Assembly: GCF_004331645.1 (NCBI RefSeq)
Contig: NZ_SJSK01000002.1
Location: 682,001 to 746,000 of the forward strand
Length of the DNA stretch: 64,000 nt
DNA from: Pedobacter frigiditerrae
GTDB lineage: Bacteria; Bacteroidota; Bacteroidia; Sphingobacteriales; Sphingobacteriaceae
Direction: 5' to 3'
The notes below the pieces were generated by a model. The model had not been told where the DNA came from, made no database searches, and was given only the letters and a program-made list of their open reading frames with translations. The translations under genes were made by a program, and so were the position numbers. Shown piece by piece: positions 45,391-55,501 of the stretch; position 1 is the first letter of the stretch, and each line of letters opens with the position of its first letter.

Positions 45391-47647
45391 GTATTTTCAA
45401 TCCACTTAGCTGTTGGTCGTATTTAAAAGCTTTAAGCACAACCAAATGTGATATTAAGTAAGCAAGTGTACTTTCTGCTCCCTGATTTCTATTTACACCA
45501 CCTTTGTGTAGTCCATCCGCACAACCTTTAGTTTCCGAATCATATAAAGGAATTCTCAATGAATTCTCTCCCAAGAACCATAAATAACTAGAGAACATTT
45601 TCTTTAAGTATTCAGCTTCGCGAGTAACCACAAAAGCTTGCAAATACATCAATACCATTGCCATAATTTCTATAGCTTGTTGATCATACAATGGCATTAC
45701 TTTATTACCTCTGCTATGCCAACCATCGTTTCCAACCGGATTACAAGAGTTAAAGTTAAAAGTTAATTTCTCTAAATAACTTAATGATTCAAGTGCAATA
45801 TTTTTCACCTCCTCATTACCAGTTATCTCTGTCGAATGAAATAATGCCAATGGGAAAATTGCATTGTCATAAGTCATTTTATCTTCAAACCAATGCCAAT
45901 CATCACCTTTGGTACCATGATAAGACACTACTAATTTATCAGTTAAAAATTTAAGTTCATTTAAAATCACTTCATCATAAGGATGAGATTGTAAATAATA
46001 ACTCAAACCAGTTATGGTATTAGCCACACCTCTTAGGTGAGTTAACTTTTTAAAATGTGGTACAGCCTTAAAAAACAATTCCCTCCCAAACTCTATATAA
46101 GAACGATTTGGAGCGGTGTGTATTAAATAGCCTAAAGCCCAAATGGTTCGTCCAAATGAATCATCTGTACCTTCCTCATCTAAATACTGCCTACTGAAAC
46201 TCATGAAATTCCTGAAATTTCCATCTTCCAATTGCATGTCATGGGTAAAGCTTAAATAAATTGGCAAAAGCTCTAATGCTTCGGTATTATTGGTCTCTTC
46301 ATAGGCCATTAAAGCCATGATGATTGCCCTAGAATTATCATCTACGCAATAACCTTCTTTCCTATTCGGCACACCAAATTTTGCATGCTGAAAAATTCCA
46401 GTATCATCCGTTAAAAGTTTAACGTAGTCGATATTAAACTCAGGCATTAAACCTGGGTCAATAATTTGTCTTAATATTTTTTCGCTATAATCCTGATGTT
46501 TGATTGCTTTTTCAATTGTAGAAATGAATGATTTCCCAATTTTTGGCCACCTTAATTGAAGACCATATTGATAAGCGTTATTTTTTAAAGCAGCTAGCTT
46601 TTCAGGAAAATCTAATAATTGATTTACAATTTCAGCTAAACCAATATCATCTTTGAAATTAAATAGTCGTCCACGATTATTGTCTAATAATTCTTGTGCA
46701 TGCCAATACGGGGTAGATACAACTGCTGCACCAGCCCCAACTGCATAGGAAAGTGTACCACTAGTAATCTGTGCCTCATTAAAATAAGGGGTAATGTAAA
46801 CATCTGCTGCTGCCAAATAATTAATCAACTCTTCTTCTTCAACAAATCTGTTTAAGAACACTAAATGTTCACTTACATTTAACTCTGCAGCCAAGCTTTT
46901 AAGATAGTCACGGTATTCTTCGCCAGAATTTTTAACAACTCCTGGATGTGTATTTCCCAAAACCACATATACCGCATCTGGATGTTTTTGTACAATTTTT
47001 GGCAAGGCTTTCACAACAGTTTCTAAACCTTTATTTCTGCTAATTAAACCAAAGGTCAATAATATCTTTTTGCCTTTTAACTGTGGCAATTCTTTAACAG
47101 GATTGATGACTGGAGCCTCCAAATCTGGCACCCCGTGCTCTATTAATTGGATTTTTTGCTTTGGAACTTGATAAATATCAGTTAAAAAACCAACTGCTTT
47201 TTGCCCCATCACAATTATTCTCGATGATTTTTTAGCAATTTCTTTAATAATGGTTTTTTGTAAAAAAGTTGGCGAATTTAAAATGGTGTGTAAAATAGAA
47301 ATGATAGGTTTTTCAATCTGATTTAGAAATGGAAGAACAAACAATCCACTTTCACCACCATAAATTCCAAATTCATGTTGTAAAATGCAAGCATCAACAT
47401 CACTGTTATTAATAAAATCTGCTGCTGCAGCATAATCTTCTTGTATATTTTGTCTAATTACAAACTTGACCTCATCTGGATATTTATATTCATTAATATC
47501 ATCAGAATTGTTCATTGCAATAACCACACTAGTTTCTAGTAGTGATTGATTATCGAAATTGCAACAAATGGCTTTAATCAGGTTATGATTAAAAGTTGCT
47601 AAACCACACTCACGTGGTGGGTAAGTAGAAATATACGCTATTTTCAT
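45368..47647 (-). CDS. Two-domain protein: GT4-type glycosyltransferase + alpha-helical toroid domain
   Basis: A 759-aa protein. Residues about 1-375 are a GT-B glycosyltransferase of family GT4 type (YPPRECGLATFNHNL start, HEFGIYGGESG, then GLISRNKGLETVVKALP and the acidic loop NEAQITSGTLSYAVGAG). Residues about 405-735 form a helical repeat domain (YCVDDNSRAIIMALMAYE, WALGYLIH, MPLYDQQAIEIMAM) like the (alpha/alpha)6 glycosidase-type barrels. Together with the convergent GH130 gene it suggests making and breaking of a mannose-containing glycan, perhaps a storage or protective one. Substrate unknown. Confidence 0.85.
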   Translation of the reverse strand: MKIAYISTYPPRECGLATFNHNLIKAICCNFDNQSLLETSVVIAMNNSDDINEYKYPDEVKFVIRQNIQEDYAAAADFINNSDVDACILQHEFGIYGGESGLFVLPFLNQIEKPIISILHTILNSPTFLQKTIIKEIAKKSSRIIVMGQKAVGFLTDIYQVPKQKIQLIEHGVPDLEAPVINPVKELPQLKGKKILLTFGLISRNKGLETVVKALPKIVQKHPDAVYVVLGNTHPGVVKNSGEEYRDYLKSLAAELNVSEHLVFLNRFVEEEELINYLAAADVYITPYFNEAQITSGTLSYAVGAGAAVVSTPYWHAQELLDNNRGRLFNFKDDIGLAEIVNQLLDFPEKLAALKNNAYQYGLQLRWPKIGKSFISTIEKAIKHQDYSEKILRQIIDPGLMPEFNIDYVKLLTDDTGIFQHAKFGVPNRKEGYCVDDNSRAIIMALMAYEETNNTEALELLPIYLSFTHDMQLEDGNFRNFMSFSRQYLDEEGTDDSFGRTIWALGYLIHTAPNRSYIEFGRELFFKAVPHFKKLTHLRGVANTITGLSYYLQSHPYDEVILNELKFLTDKLVVSYHGTKGDDWHWFEDKMTYDNAIFPLALFHSTEITGNEEVKNIALESLSYLEKLTFNFNSCNPVGNDGWHSRGNKVMPLYDQQAIEIMAMVLMYLQAFVVTREAEYLKKMFSSYLWFLGENSLRIPLYDSETKGCADGLHKGGVNRNQGAESTLAYLISHLVVLKAFKYDQQLSGLKIQKSLVFK

Positions 47648-47820
47648 ATCTCAGAGGAATAATGCTTAAAAAATAAAGAACCTTAGTTTTTTGAGAGATT
47701 ATGTGTTTAACAACGAGCAGGTTAAGTTGTTTTGGATGAACAGCATATTTTCGCCTAAAATCGTACTCCTAAAAGGAGAAATGATAATTTGATTACTTTT
47801 TAAATATTTAAGAGAAATAT

Positions 47821-47852
47821 TTTGCTTTTAAGCCTCTAAATCCATAAGTTTG
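47821..47852 (+). promoter_or_regulatory. Promoter of tRNA-Leu
   Basis: TTTG (47821-47824), a 20-bp spacer and TAAGTTTG (47845-47852) match the Bacteroidota housekeeping consensus on both elements. The tRNA starts 20 bp downstream. Confidence 0.8.
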
Positions 47853-47872
47853 CGTCCCGCTATTAAGCAAAT

Positions 47873-47952
47873 GCCCAGTTGGCGGAATTGGTAGACGCGC
47901 TGGTCTCAAACACCTGTGGGAAACCGTGCCGGTTCGACTCCGGCACTGGGTA
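47873..47952 (+). tRNA. tRNA-Leu (anticodon CAA)
   Basis: Acceptor GCCCAGT pairs with ACTGGGT, discriminator A. The D-arm has TGGCGGAATTGGTAGACGC, the loop CTCAAAC gives anticodon CAA, and GCCGG-TTCGACT-CCGGC is a canonical T-arm. A class-II variable arm (TGTGGGAAACCGT) confirms leucine. The anticodon stem has one T-T mismatch next to its base (CTGGT/ACCTG). CCA is not encoded. Confidence 0.96.
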
Positions 47953-47981
47953 CAATTGAAAGAATGCCTCCTAAAGGCATT

Positions 47982-48012
47982 AACCGGACTTTGAAGTGTT
48001 CAAAGTCCGGTT
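47982..48012 (+). terminator. Terminator of tRNA-Leu
   Basis: AACCGGACTTTGAA and its exact complement form a 14-bp stem with a 3-nt GTG loop, followed by TTTTATTG. A smaller AATGCCT/AGGCATT hairpin precedes it. Confidence 0.93.
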
Positions 48013-48455
48013 TTTTATTGCCTGAAAACTTTTTTAAGTATCCTAAGTGTGTTCAAACTACTCCCGTCCAACCCATTCATTACTAAGGGAGATGACCGTA
48101 GGTTCTTGAACCAAAATGGATAGATTTCTTATCGAAAACTGAATACTAAATTTAATTAATGATCATTTCAATGGCTATTTTCATGTCATTTCACTTAAAT
48201 AAATAGGATATTTAGTACGCTGGTTGCAACCACAAATGATTTTTTATTCTTTCCAGAGGATGTACCGCCGTACTCCTTTTAGCTCTTTTACCAAACAAAC
48301 ATAGTTGGGTTATTATGACTACCTTTATAAAACACCTATGACCTGAAAAGCCAATGTGGATGATCTAGTCTTAAGATATATTACGCCGTACTTGCTTATA
48401 TTTTTCTTCCAAAGCGTTTTATTTTTGATTGAATCTTACCCTCTACTATAAATCT
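48013..48455. other. Gap without a recognised gene
   Basis: The 440 bp between the tRNA-Leu terminator and the hybrid kinase hold no gene-like frame, no integrase remnant and no copy of the tRNA 3' end that I could see. No perfect TAnnTTTG element was found in front of the kinase. Confidence 0.5.
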
Positions 48456-51400
48456 ATGTCAACAATAAAACCACACCATGTCATTGCAATTGGTGCCTCT
48501 GCAGGTGGTATGGAAGAGATTAATTCTTTTTTTGACCATACACCTTTAGATGGGGTTTCCTATGTTATTGTTCAACATCTATCTGCCGATTTTAAAAGCA
48601 GGATGGTCGAATTGCTTGCAAGGCACAGTAAACTTGTTGTTAAACAAGCTGAAGACGGCATGAATGTTCAATGTAACCAGGTGTATCTTATCCCAAGTGA
48701 TAAGTTTATGACCATACAGAACAATAAGTTATATTTAACGGATAAGGAAAAAATTAAAAGCCCTCATTTAACGATCGATACCTTCTTTAATTCACTTGCA
48801 AAAGATTATGGTAAAAAGGCAATAGGTATTGTTCTATCTGGCCTGGGTTCTGATGGAACAGAAGGTATTAAGGCAATTAAAAAGGCAGGCGGTATGGTAA
48901 TGGTCCGTGACCCTGAAACTTCGGAGTTTGGCAGCATGCCCTCCCATGCCATCGCTACCGGCTTGGTAGATTTTGTAATGGAACCTATAGCCATGCCCGA
49001 TGCGATAGAAAATTACGTTAAAAACGAAGAGAATTTAACGGTTGACCAGGGAGACGATGAAGAGAACCTCGCGGCAATTGTGGAACTGATCAAAGAAAGC
49101 TCGCCACTTGATTTTACAGATTATAAATTACCTACGATATTAAGAAGGACTAAAAGAAGGGCCTCCTACGGAAATTTTACAACGTTGGGGAATTATCTTG
49201 ATTTTCTGAAAACTACCCCAAAAGAAGTTGAGGCACTTACCAAAGAATTTCTGATCAGTGTTACTTCATTTTTCAGAGATGAAGAAGCGTTTGATATTAT
49301 AAAAGACAAAGTATTACCCGACATTCTAGAAAATTTAACCATAAATGAAGAGTTGAAAGTATGGGTGGCTGGTTGTGCAACAGGTGAGGAAGCTTATTCT
49401 GTAGCAATATTAATAGCAGAGCAGTTAACAGGTAGATTAGCAGATACTGTAGTGAAGATTTTTGCAACTGATATTGATGGTCCTGCATTAGCCCTAGCGG
49501 GCAAAGGAGTTTATAACAAGAGTATTTCAAAAAACATATCTCCTTATTTGCTTGGAAAGTATTTCTTAAAAGAAGGACACAATTACCGGATAAAACCTGT
49601 CCTACGCAAAATGCTGATCTTTGCCCAGCATGACCTAGTTAAAAACCCGCCCTATTGCAATATGCATTTGATCAGTTGCCGTAACCTATTGATCTACATG
49701 GCGCCGGTTTTGCAAAAGAAAATATTTACCATGATGCTCTTCGGGCTCAAAAAGAATGGCTACTTGTTTTTAGGCTCCAGCGAAAATCCGATGCCGATAA
49801 TAAAAAACCTGGAGGCAATACATAAAAAATGGAAGATTTATAAAAACCTGGAAACAAAACGAGCTGTAAGCTTTGACGCATTCTCAATGCCTGAATTTTT
49901 GGATGCCAAAACTAAACCCTCCCGATTTTTACAAGAAAATATATCTAAAACCGTAAACCACACATTTGCCGAGGCAATGCATGAAAGCCTTGCAAAAAAA
50001 ATAGATTATTTTGCAGTTTGTATTGATGAAAATAATCAGGTTATAAAATCTTATGGAGATACAACAAAGTATTTACTTCATAAACATTTCAGTTCAAATC
50101 TTCCAGAGCTCTTACCAAAGTCACTTGCAGTTGCTTTTAACACTTTGAGCAAAAAAGCTTTAAAAAGGAATGAACAGGTTACCCTAAACGGGATAAAAAT
50201 CAGACAGGGTGGATTTATAATTAAGGTAAGCCTTTCTGTAAGCCCTTTTATGTTAAAAGGCGAAGAGAACTTATTACTAGTAATATTTAGTGAAGATAAA
50301 TTAGATAATTCCCTGCAAAGCGATGTCGTATTTGATGAAAAAATATATCTGGATCAATATGTGGTTAACTTGGAAGAGGAGTTAAAGGAACTCAAAGATA
50401 AGCTTCATATTGCTAATGAAAAACTGGATGCCTCTAATGAGAACCTCCAATCCTTTAATGAAGAGCTGATCTCTGCCAATGAAGAAATGCAAAGTACCAA
50501 CGAGGAAATGCAATCTGTAAACGAAGAACTTCATACCATAAATTCAGATTATCAGCTAAAAAACAAAGAGCTGCTCGAAATCAATGACGACCTGAATAAC
50601 TATTTCAGGAGTAACATCAATGGGCAACTATTTATTGATAATGAAATGCGGTTAATGAAATTTTCCCCAGGCACCACTAAGCAGATCAACTTATTGGAAA
50701 CTGATATTGGAAGGCCACTTAGCAATATTTCTACCAATATCAAATTTGAAACTATTATTGATGATATTAAAAAAGTACTGCATGATGGAAGCGTAATCAC
50801 AAAAGAGATTGAAACTAACAATGGTAAATGGTACCAGATCATGACGATGCCTTATGTGCAGCAGTCAGAGCATAGAAATACAGGTGCCATTATTACCTTC
50901 AATGACATCACAGAATTAAAAAAAATACAGCAAGAACTTAACGTAAGCAATAAAATGCTTGGTATTGCTATCGATTCTGCAGAAATGGGAATGTGGTCTA
51001 TAGACCTCAAAACACGTGAGTTTGTTCCTTCTCAACGGTATAAGCAAATATTTGGTTTTTATCCAGATGAACAGATGACCTACGAGGCATCTATAGCACA
51101 AATCGACAAGGAATATCAAACTTTAGTAATAGATGCCGTTGAATCTAATATCACCAATGGAGTGAAATGTGATGTGGAATACCCATTAATGGGTTTTCAC
51201 GATGAAAAACTACGCTGGGTAAGAAGTGTTGGTGACCTCTCTTATGACAACGAAAATAAGCCAGGTTATTTTACAGGAGTTCTGCTTGATGTTACCGTAC
51301 ACAAACAGGATGAGCTTCGGAAGAACGATTTTATAGCTATGGTGAGCCATGAGCTTCGCACACCCTTGACATTACTTCAAGCCCATGTCCAGATGCTGAC

Positions 51401-51992
51401 ATCTAGGGCAAAAAAAGCAAATGATGAATTAAATATCATCAGCCTTGATAAGGCAAATATCCAAGTAAAGAAAATGAATGCATTGATTAACGGCTTTCTT
51501 AATGTATCAAGCTTTGAGGCAGGCAAAATTTATTTGAATCCGCAGATTTTTCAGATTGATGCCTTACTAGATGAAATAGTAGAAGAAATGGTATTGATAA
51601 CCACAAGCCATAACATTGTGTTGCGACACCGTTCAGCACTAACCGTTAAGGCAGACCGGGATAAGATTGGACAGGTGATCAATAACTTTTTGAGCAATGC
51701 AATAAAGTATTCTCCAAAAGGCGGAAATATTGAGGTGTCCTGTAAAGAATTAAATGGCATAGCACAGGTAAGTATAAAGGATGAAGGTGCGGGAATAAAG
51801 CTAGAAGACCAAAAAAACCTGTTTGATCGATATTATAGAATAGAAACTGCGCATACTCAAACCATTTCAGGTTTTGGTCTTGGTCTTTATCTGTCTGCTG
51901 AAATCATTCAGCGTCATGATGGGAAGGTATGGGTTGATAGTGAAATGGGCAAGGGTTCAACATTTTACTTTAGTTTGCCCCTTACTAATTAA
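48456..51992 (+). CDS. CheB-CheR-PAS hybrid sensor histidine kinase
   Basis: About 1178 aa from the ATG at 48456; a TTG nine codons earlier is open but unlikely. The order is a CheB methylesterase-like domain (about 5-190: GASAGG Ser, VQHLSADF His, GSDGTEG Asp), a CheR methyltransferase-like domain (about 205-470: WVAGCATGEEAYS), a coiled coil with repeated SANEEMQSTNEEMQSVNEEL (about 645-720), two PAS domains (about 720-960) and a kinase core with MVSHELRTPL and an ATPase domain ending in ASEI-like SAEIIQRHDGKVW. No receiver is fused. No chemoreceptors or CheA lie nearby, so a role other than flagellar chemotaxis is likely. Confidence 0.94.
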   Translation: MSTIKPHHVIAIGASAGGMEEINSFFDHTPLDGVSYVIVQHLSADFKSRMVELLARHSKLVVKQAEDGMNVQCNQVYLIPSDKFMTIQNNKLYLTDKEKIKSPHLTIDTFFNSLAKDYGKKAIGIVLSGLGSDGTEGIKAIKKAGGMVMVRDPETSEFGSMPSHAIATGLVDFVMEPIAMPDAIENYVKNEENLTVDQGDDEENLAAIVELIKESSPLDFTDYKLPTILRRTKRRASYGNFTTLGNYLDFLKTTPKEVEALTKEFLISVTSFFRDEEAFDIIKDKVLPDILENLTINEELKVWVAGCATGEEAYSVAILIAEQLTGRLADTVVKIFATDIDGPALALAGKGVYNKSISKNISPYLLGKYFLKEGHNYRIKPVLRKMLIFAQHDLVKNPPYCNMHLISCRNLLIYMAPVLQKKIFTMMLFGLKKNGYLFLGSSENPMPIIKNLEAIHKKWKIYKNLETKRAVSFDAFSMPEFLDAKTKPSRFLQENISKTVNHTFAEAMHESLAKKIDYFAVCIDENNQVIKSYGDTTKYLLHKHFSSNLPELLPKSLAVAFNTLSKKALKRNEQVTLNGIKIRQGGFIIKVSLSVSPFMLKGEENLLLVIFSEDKLDNSLQSDVVFDEKIYLDQYVVNLEEELKELKDKLHIANEKLDASNENLQSFNEELISANEEMQSTNEEMQSVNEELHTINSDYQLKNKELLEINDDLNNYFRSNINGQLFIDNEMRLMKFSPGTTKQINLLETDIGRPLSNISTNIKFETIIDDIKKVLHDGSVITKEIETNNGKWYQIMTMPYVQQSEHRNTGAIITFNDITELKKIQQELNVSNKMLGIAIDSAEMGMWSIDLKTREFVPSQRYKQIFGFYPDEQMTYEASIAQIDKEYQTLVIDAVESNITNGVKCDVEYPLMGFHDEKLRWVRSVGDLSYDNENKPGYFTGVLLDVTVHKQDELRKNDFIAMVSHELRTPLTLLQAHVQMLTSRAKKANDELNIISLDKANIQVKKMNALINGFLNVSSFEAGKIYLNPQIFQIDALLDEIVEEMVLITTSHNIVLRHRSALTVKADRDKIGQVINNFLSNAIKYSPKGGNIEVSCKELNGIAQVSIKDEGAGIKLEDQKNLFDRYYRIETAHTQTISGFGLGLYLSAEIIQRHDGKVWVDSEMGKGSTFYFSLPLTN

Positions 51993-52335
51993 TCGTTGTA
52001 TAACATTAACCAAATCTTCAAGAAACAAATTCTATTCAATACGACCGAGCGTACATAACTTGTTTTAATCATTGCACCCATTTATTAAATAGCTTGTTGT
52101 AAAAAACTGCTCTTTCTAAAGACATTACAAGAAACTAAAATAGAATTAACCATTTCGGCTATTTGATCAAAATTTTCACCTTTAAATCTTGGATTATAAG
52201 CTCAATAAGCTGTAAATAACTCTCTAAATGTTGAAAGTATTCTTGTTGAACGATACTTTGGAAGCTTTAGATTTCTCCAAGGCTTTTTTGTTTTAACAAC
52301 AGCACAACACAGGACAGTTAATTCCTCAAACCAAC
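51993..52335. other. Gap without a recognised gene
   Basis: About 340 bp with no gene-like frame. No strong terminator for the kinase gene was found. The only signal is the promoter that follows at 52336. Confidence 0.5.
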
Positions 52336-52343
52336 TATATTTG
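52336..52343 (+). promoter_or_regulatory. -7 element of the GH28 gene
   Basis: TATATTTG matches TAnnTTTG and lies 45 bp before the ATG at 52388. No good TTTG was seen at -33, so an activator may be needed. Confidence 0.5.
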
Positions 52344-52387
52344 CTTAGGTAACACATCAAAATTACCCACTAACCAATTATATCCTA

Positions 52388-53935
52388 ATGGCCAAGTTCA
52401 ACACTGTTCGCATAGTCCATCTTTTCATATTATTGACCATTGCTTTTTGCTCCATCCAGTTATCTGCTGCAACTGCTTATAAATTTAATTTACTAATAGC
52501 TCCAGGAACAGTTTCTGAAAATGAGGTAACACTTTTATGGGATAAACAATATGCTGCGGTTAATCCAGCTTATGTAATTTCATTAAATGATAAAGTAGTT
52601 GGCAATACTACTAAAACCAATTATACAGCAAGTAATTTAACACCTAATACTTGGTACACTGCTAAAATTAGTATACAGTCAGTAAAAGACAAGAAGTTAA
52701 ACACCTTAAGTACCGTTCGTTTTAAAACAAGGGCAAAAGGTAAGATCTATAATGTATTGGATTATGGAGCAAAGGCAGATAGTACGCTCAATACTAAAGC
52801 CATTCAATCGGCAATTGATGCTTGCACTCCAGGTGGAACAGTTTACATTCCAAAGGGAACATTTATTTCTGGCGCCTTACATTTAAAAAGCAACATGACA
52901 CTTTATATTGAAGAAGGTGGTGTTCTAAAAGGTTCTACCAAAGTAGATGATTATCTGCCAATGATTTTAAACCGTTTTGAAGGTTGGGAAATGAAAACCT
53001 ATGCCAGTTTATTAAATGCTGGAACACTTAATCGTAATGGGACTTATAATGTAAAAAACTTACGCATTAATGGAAAAGGAACCATTAGCGGTGGCGGTAA
53101 AAAACTAGGTGATGCAATGACAAAAGCGAGTGGAATTCGTAGCAGGGGACGTTTAATTTGTTTAATGAATAGTGAAAATGTAAGCTTATCAAACTTAAGC
53201 ATAACAGAACCACCTTGTTGGACAATTCATTATATCTACAGCAATAACATTACTTGTAATAACTTAAAAATTACTACAGTTAACATTCGTAATGGCGATG
53301 GAATTGACCCTGATTCTTCTACCAACTCTTACATTTTCAATTGCACTTTTGATACTGGCGATGATTGTATTGCAATTAAATCTGGCAAAAACCCTGAAGG
53401 TTTTTTTGTAGCCAAGCCAACCAGAAATGTTCGCATTACAGATTGCGATTTTAAAAGAGGTCATGGTATCTCTATTGGCAGCGAAATGTCTGGTGGTGTA
53501 AGTGATGTTTTGGTACAGGATTGCAAAGCAGGAAAACTACTTTATGGCATGCAGATTAAAGGCACCAAAGACAGAGGTGGCTACGTAAGAAATGTTACCG
53601 TTGCAGATTGTCAGTTGCTTCAAATCACCATATTCTCTGCTGTTAATTATAACAACGATGGTGAAGCTGCACCACAAATACCAACATTTGAGAATTTTGT
53701 ATTTAAGAATATAGATTTATCATTGGCTCCATTAGAAAAACCAGCAATTGATATTAATGGCTTTAAAGATCCTGCCCATCTTCTAAGAAATGTAAGTTTC
53801 ACGAATATTGTTGTAGCAGAAAATGCAAAGGTTAAAGTAAACGATGCGCAAAAAATAAACTTTACAAATGTGAAATCTGCAGCAGGGAATAGGCCCGTAT
53901 ATGTGTTAAATAACACGAGTGAGGTAGTTTATTAA
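52388..53935 (+). CDS. Exported polygalacturonase-like enzyme (GH28) with N-terminal Fn3 domain
   Basis: A 515-aa protein with a signal peptide (about 1-27, SIQLSAATA), a fibronectin type III-like domain (about 28-115) and a right-handed beta-helix. GH28 catalytic signatures are NGDGIDPD (about 301-308), TGDDCIA (about 323-329) and GHGISIG (about 357-363). The usual RIK motif reads QIKG. Family enzymes hydrolyse galacturonan or rhamnogalacturonan by inversion. Pectin is thus a likely substrate, consistent with the GH105 enzyme at 35437. Confidence 0.92.
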   Translation: MAKFNTVRIVHLFILLTIAFCSIQLSAATAYKFNLLIAPGTVSENEVTLLWDKQYAAVNPAYVISLNDKVVGNTTKTNYTASNLTPNTWYTAKISIQSVKDKKLNTLSTVRFKTRAKGKIYNVLDYGAKADSTLNTKAIQSAIDACTPGGTVYIPKGTFISGALHLKSNMTLYIEEGGVLKGSTKVDDYLPMILNRFEGWEMKTYASLLNAGTLNRNGTYNVKNLRINGKGTISGGGKKLGDAMTKASGIRSRGRLICLMNSENVSLSNLSITEPPCWTIHYIYSNNITCNNLKITTVNIRNGDGIDPDSSTNSYIFNCTFDTGDDCIAIKSGKNPEGFFVAKPTRNVRITDCDFKRGHGISIGSEMSGGVSDVLVQDCKAGKLLYGMQIKGTKDRGGYVRNVTVADCQLLQITIFSAVNYNNDGEAAPQIPTFENFVFKNIDLSLAPLEKPAIDINGFKDPAHLLRNVSFTNIVVAENAKVKVNDAQKINFTNVKSAAGNRPVYVLNNTSEVVY

Positions 53936-53977
53936 TTGTGCTTTAAGCGCAAGTTTCTGCTTTCTTTAAGGTCTCTC

Positions 53978-54170
53978 CAGCTTTTCATTATAAACCCAAT
54001 ATAGAATTGGGTGGTACCATTTCAACCAGGACTATCTAATAGCAGAAGTGCAAGTAAACCGTACATGATAGCGCAGAACTTTGGTCTTAAACCTGAGTAT
54101 AACGATAGCTATTGAGCTGAAAGCGAAAAGACTAAAGTAGAAAGAGCAAGACAGGCTTTATCCATTGCAT
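53978..54170. repeat. Intergenic repeat, copy 1 (after GH28)
   Basis: Begins with a CCCAAT/ATTGGG hairpin and continues CCATTTCAACCAGGACTATC, TAATAGCAGAAGTGCAAGTAA, then CATGATAGCGCAGA and, near the end, CCTGAGTATAACGATAGC and GCGAAAAGACT. Nearly the same series occurs at 55502-55680. Nothing in 53936-54361 looks like a gene. Confidence 0.65.
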
Positions 54171-54361
54171 TGTAATTGTTCCAACGGAACTCCTTCGGAG
54201 CTTTCCAAAAAATATATTTTCAATTCCAAGTGGTAGCTGGACCACCAACCACGGAAAGAAAACACAATCATTTAAGATATAAGACGCTGAAAATTGGATA
54301 ACTATTAAAATGTAATTACCTTAACCACAATTTAATTACCTCCAGTTCCCTTTAAATTAAA

Positions 54362-55390
54362 ATGACTAAGAAAACGACGATAAAAGATATAGCAAATGAA
54401 TTAAACCTATCAATTACAACTGTTTCATTTGTAATTAATGGACTGGCCGACGAAAAAAACATCAGCAAGATAACAGCAAAAAAAATTCTTGATTTCGTTA
54501 AAAAAATAGGTTACCAACCCAATGCCTTTGCTAAAGGTTTAAGAACGGGTAAGTCAAAAATCATAGCTTTTCTTGCAGATAATATTTCTCAACCATTTTA
54601 TGCTCAGGTTGCCAATTATATAGAGCAAATAGCTGCCAATAACGATTACAAAATCATTTGCAGTAGCACATCCGATGATATTAAGAAAACGAAAGAGCTG
54701 ATAGATAGCTTTAATGAAAGACATATTGATGGATTTATCATTGCACCTTCGTTAAATCTTAAATCTATTATTGCAAATTTGGTATCAGGAAAAGTACCAG
54801 TTGTACTTTTTGATAGTTATTTTACTGCTATAGATTGCGACCATGTGATAACCGACAATTATAACAGTACTTATAACGGTACTACACACTTGCTAAATAA
54901 TGGCAAAAAGAATATCGGTTTCATTACCATAAAAACAACAGAAATTCAGATGGAACATAGGTTAAGCGGCTATCTTAAAGCTATGGAAGACGCCAAATTA
55001 CAACCTCTAACATTAGAAATAGACTACAGTACTACTGAGTATAGCATTAGTCAAATTACCGAATTTATTACTGCGCATAAAAACCTTGATGCTGTATTTT
55101 TTGCTGCAAATTATCTTTGCTTAGATGGGTTGAGGGCTTTTAAAATAAAACCTTCAATAAGCAAAAACCTATCTATGTTATGTTTCGATGATTTTGATGT
55201 GTTATCATTCTCCAGCCCAACTATTTCTGCAATTGCACAATCGCCAGAAAAAATAGCGGATGAAATTATTAGAACATTGCTTTTTAGGCTTAAGGAAAAA
55301 TCAGCTAAGGTTAAGCCTATACATACCATAATTCCAACCGAACTGCATATCAGAGAATCGACATTAACAAACCCTACCAACTTAATCTAA
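54362..55390 (+). CDS. LacI family transcriptional regulator
   Basis: A 342-aa repressor-type protein: N-terminal helix-turn-helix and hinge (TIKDIANELNLSITTVSFVI, then AKGLRTGKS) followed by a periplasmic-binding-like sugar sensor (about 62-330). It is flanked on both sides by copies of the same intergenic repeat. The GH28 gene is upstream on the same strand, so pectin-derived sugars are a possible signal. The CAAACGTTTG sites in front of the beta-galactosidase are of the type such proteins bind, but direct control is inference. Confidence 0.93.
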   Translation: MTKKTTIKDIANELNLSITTVSFVINGLADEKNISKITAKKILDFVKKIGYQPNAFAKGLRTGKSKIIAFLADNISQPFYAQVANYIEQIAANNDYKIICSSTSDDIKKTKELIDSFNERHIDGFIIAPSLNLKSIIANLVSGKVPVVLFDSYFTAIDCDHVITDNYNSTYNGTTHLLNNGKKNIGFITIKTTEIQMEHRLSGYLKAMEDAKLQPLTLEIDYSTTEYSISQITEFITAHKNLDAVFFAANYLCLDGLRAFKIKPSISKNLSMLCFDDFDVLSFSSPTISAIAQSPEKIADEIIRTLLFRLKEKSAKVKPIHTIIPTELHIRESTLTNPTNLI

Positions 55391-55501
55391 TCTTTTTATT
55401 TCCTAGGGTTTGAGTAGTCTATCAGAAATAAGTAATTATTAATTTTTGCAGCGCAATAACACTGTTATCGTTTAAGTATCTTCCTGTCACAAATGGACTT
55501 C

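Noticed and set aside
47873..52387. Genomic island integrated at tRNA-Leu
   Set aside because: No integrase and no repeated tRNA 3' end were seen, so insertion at this tRNA cannot be supported from the window alone.
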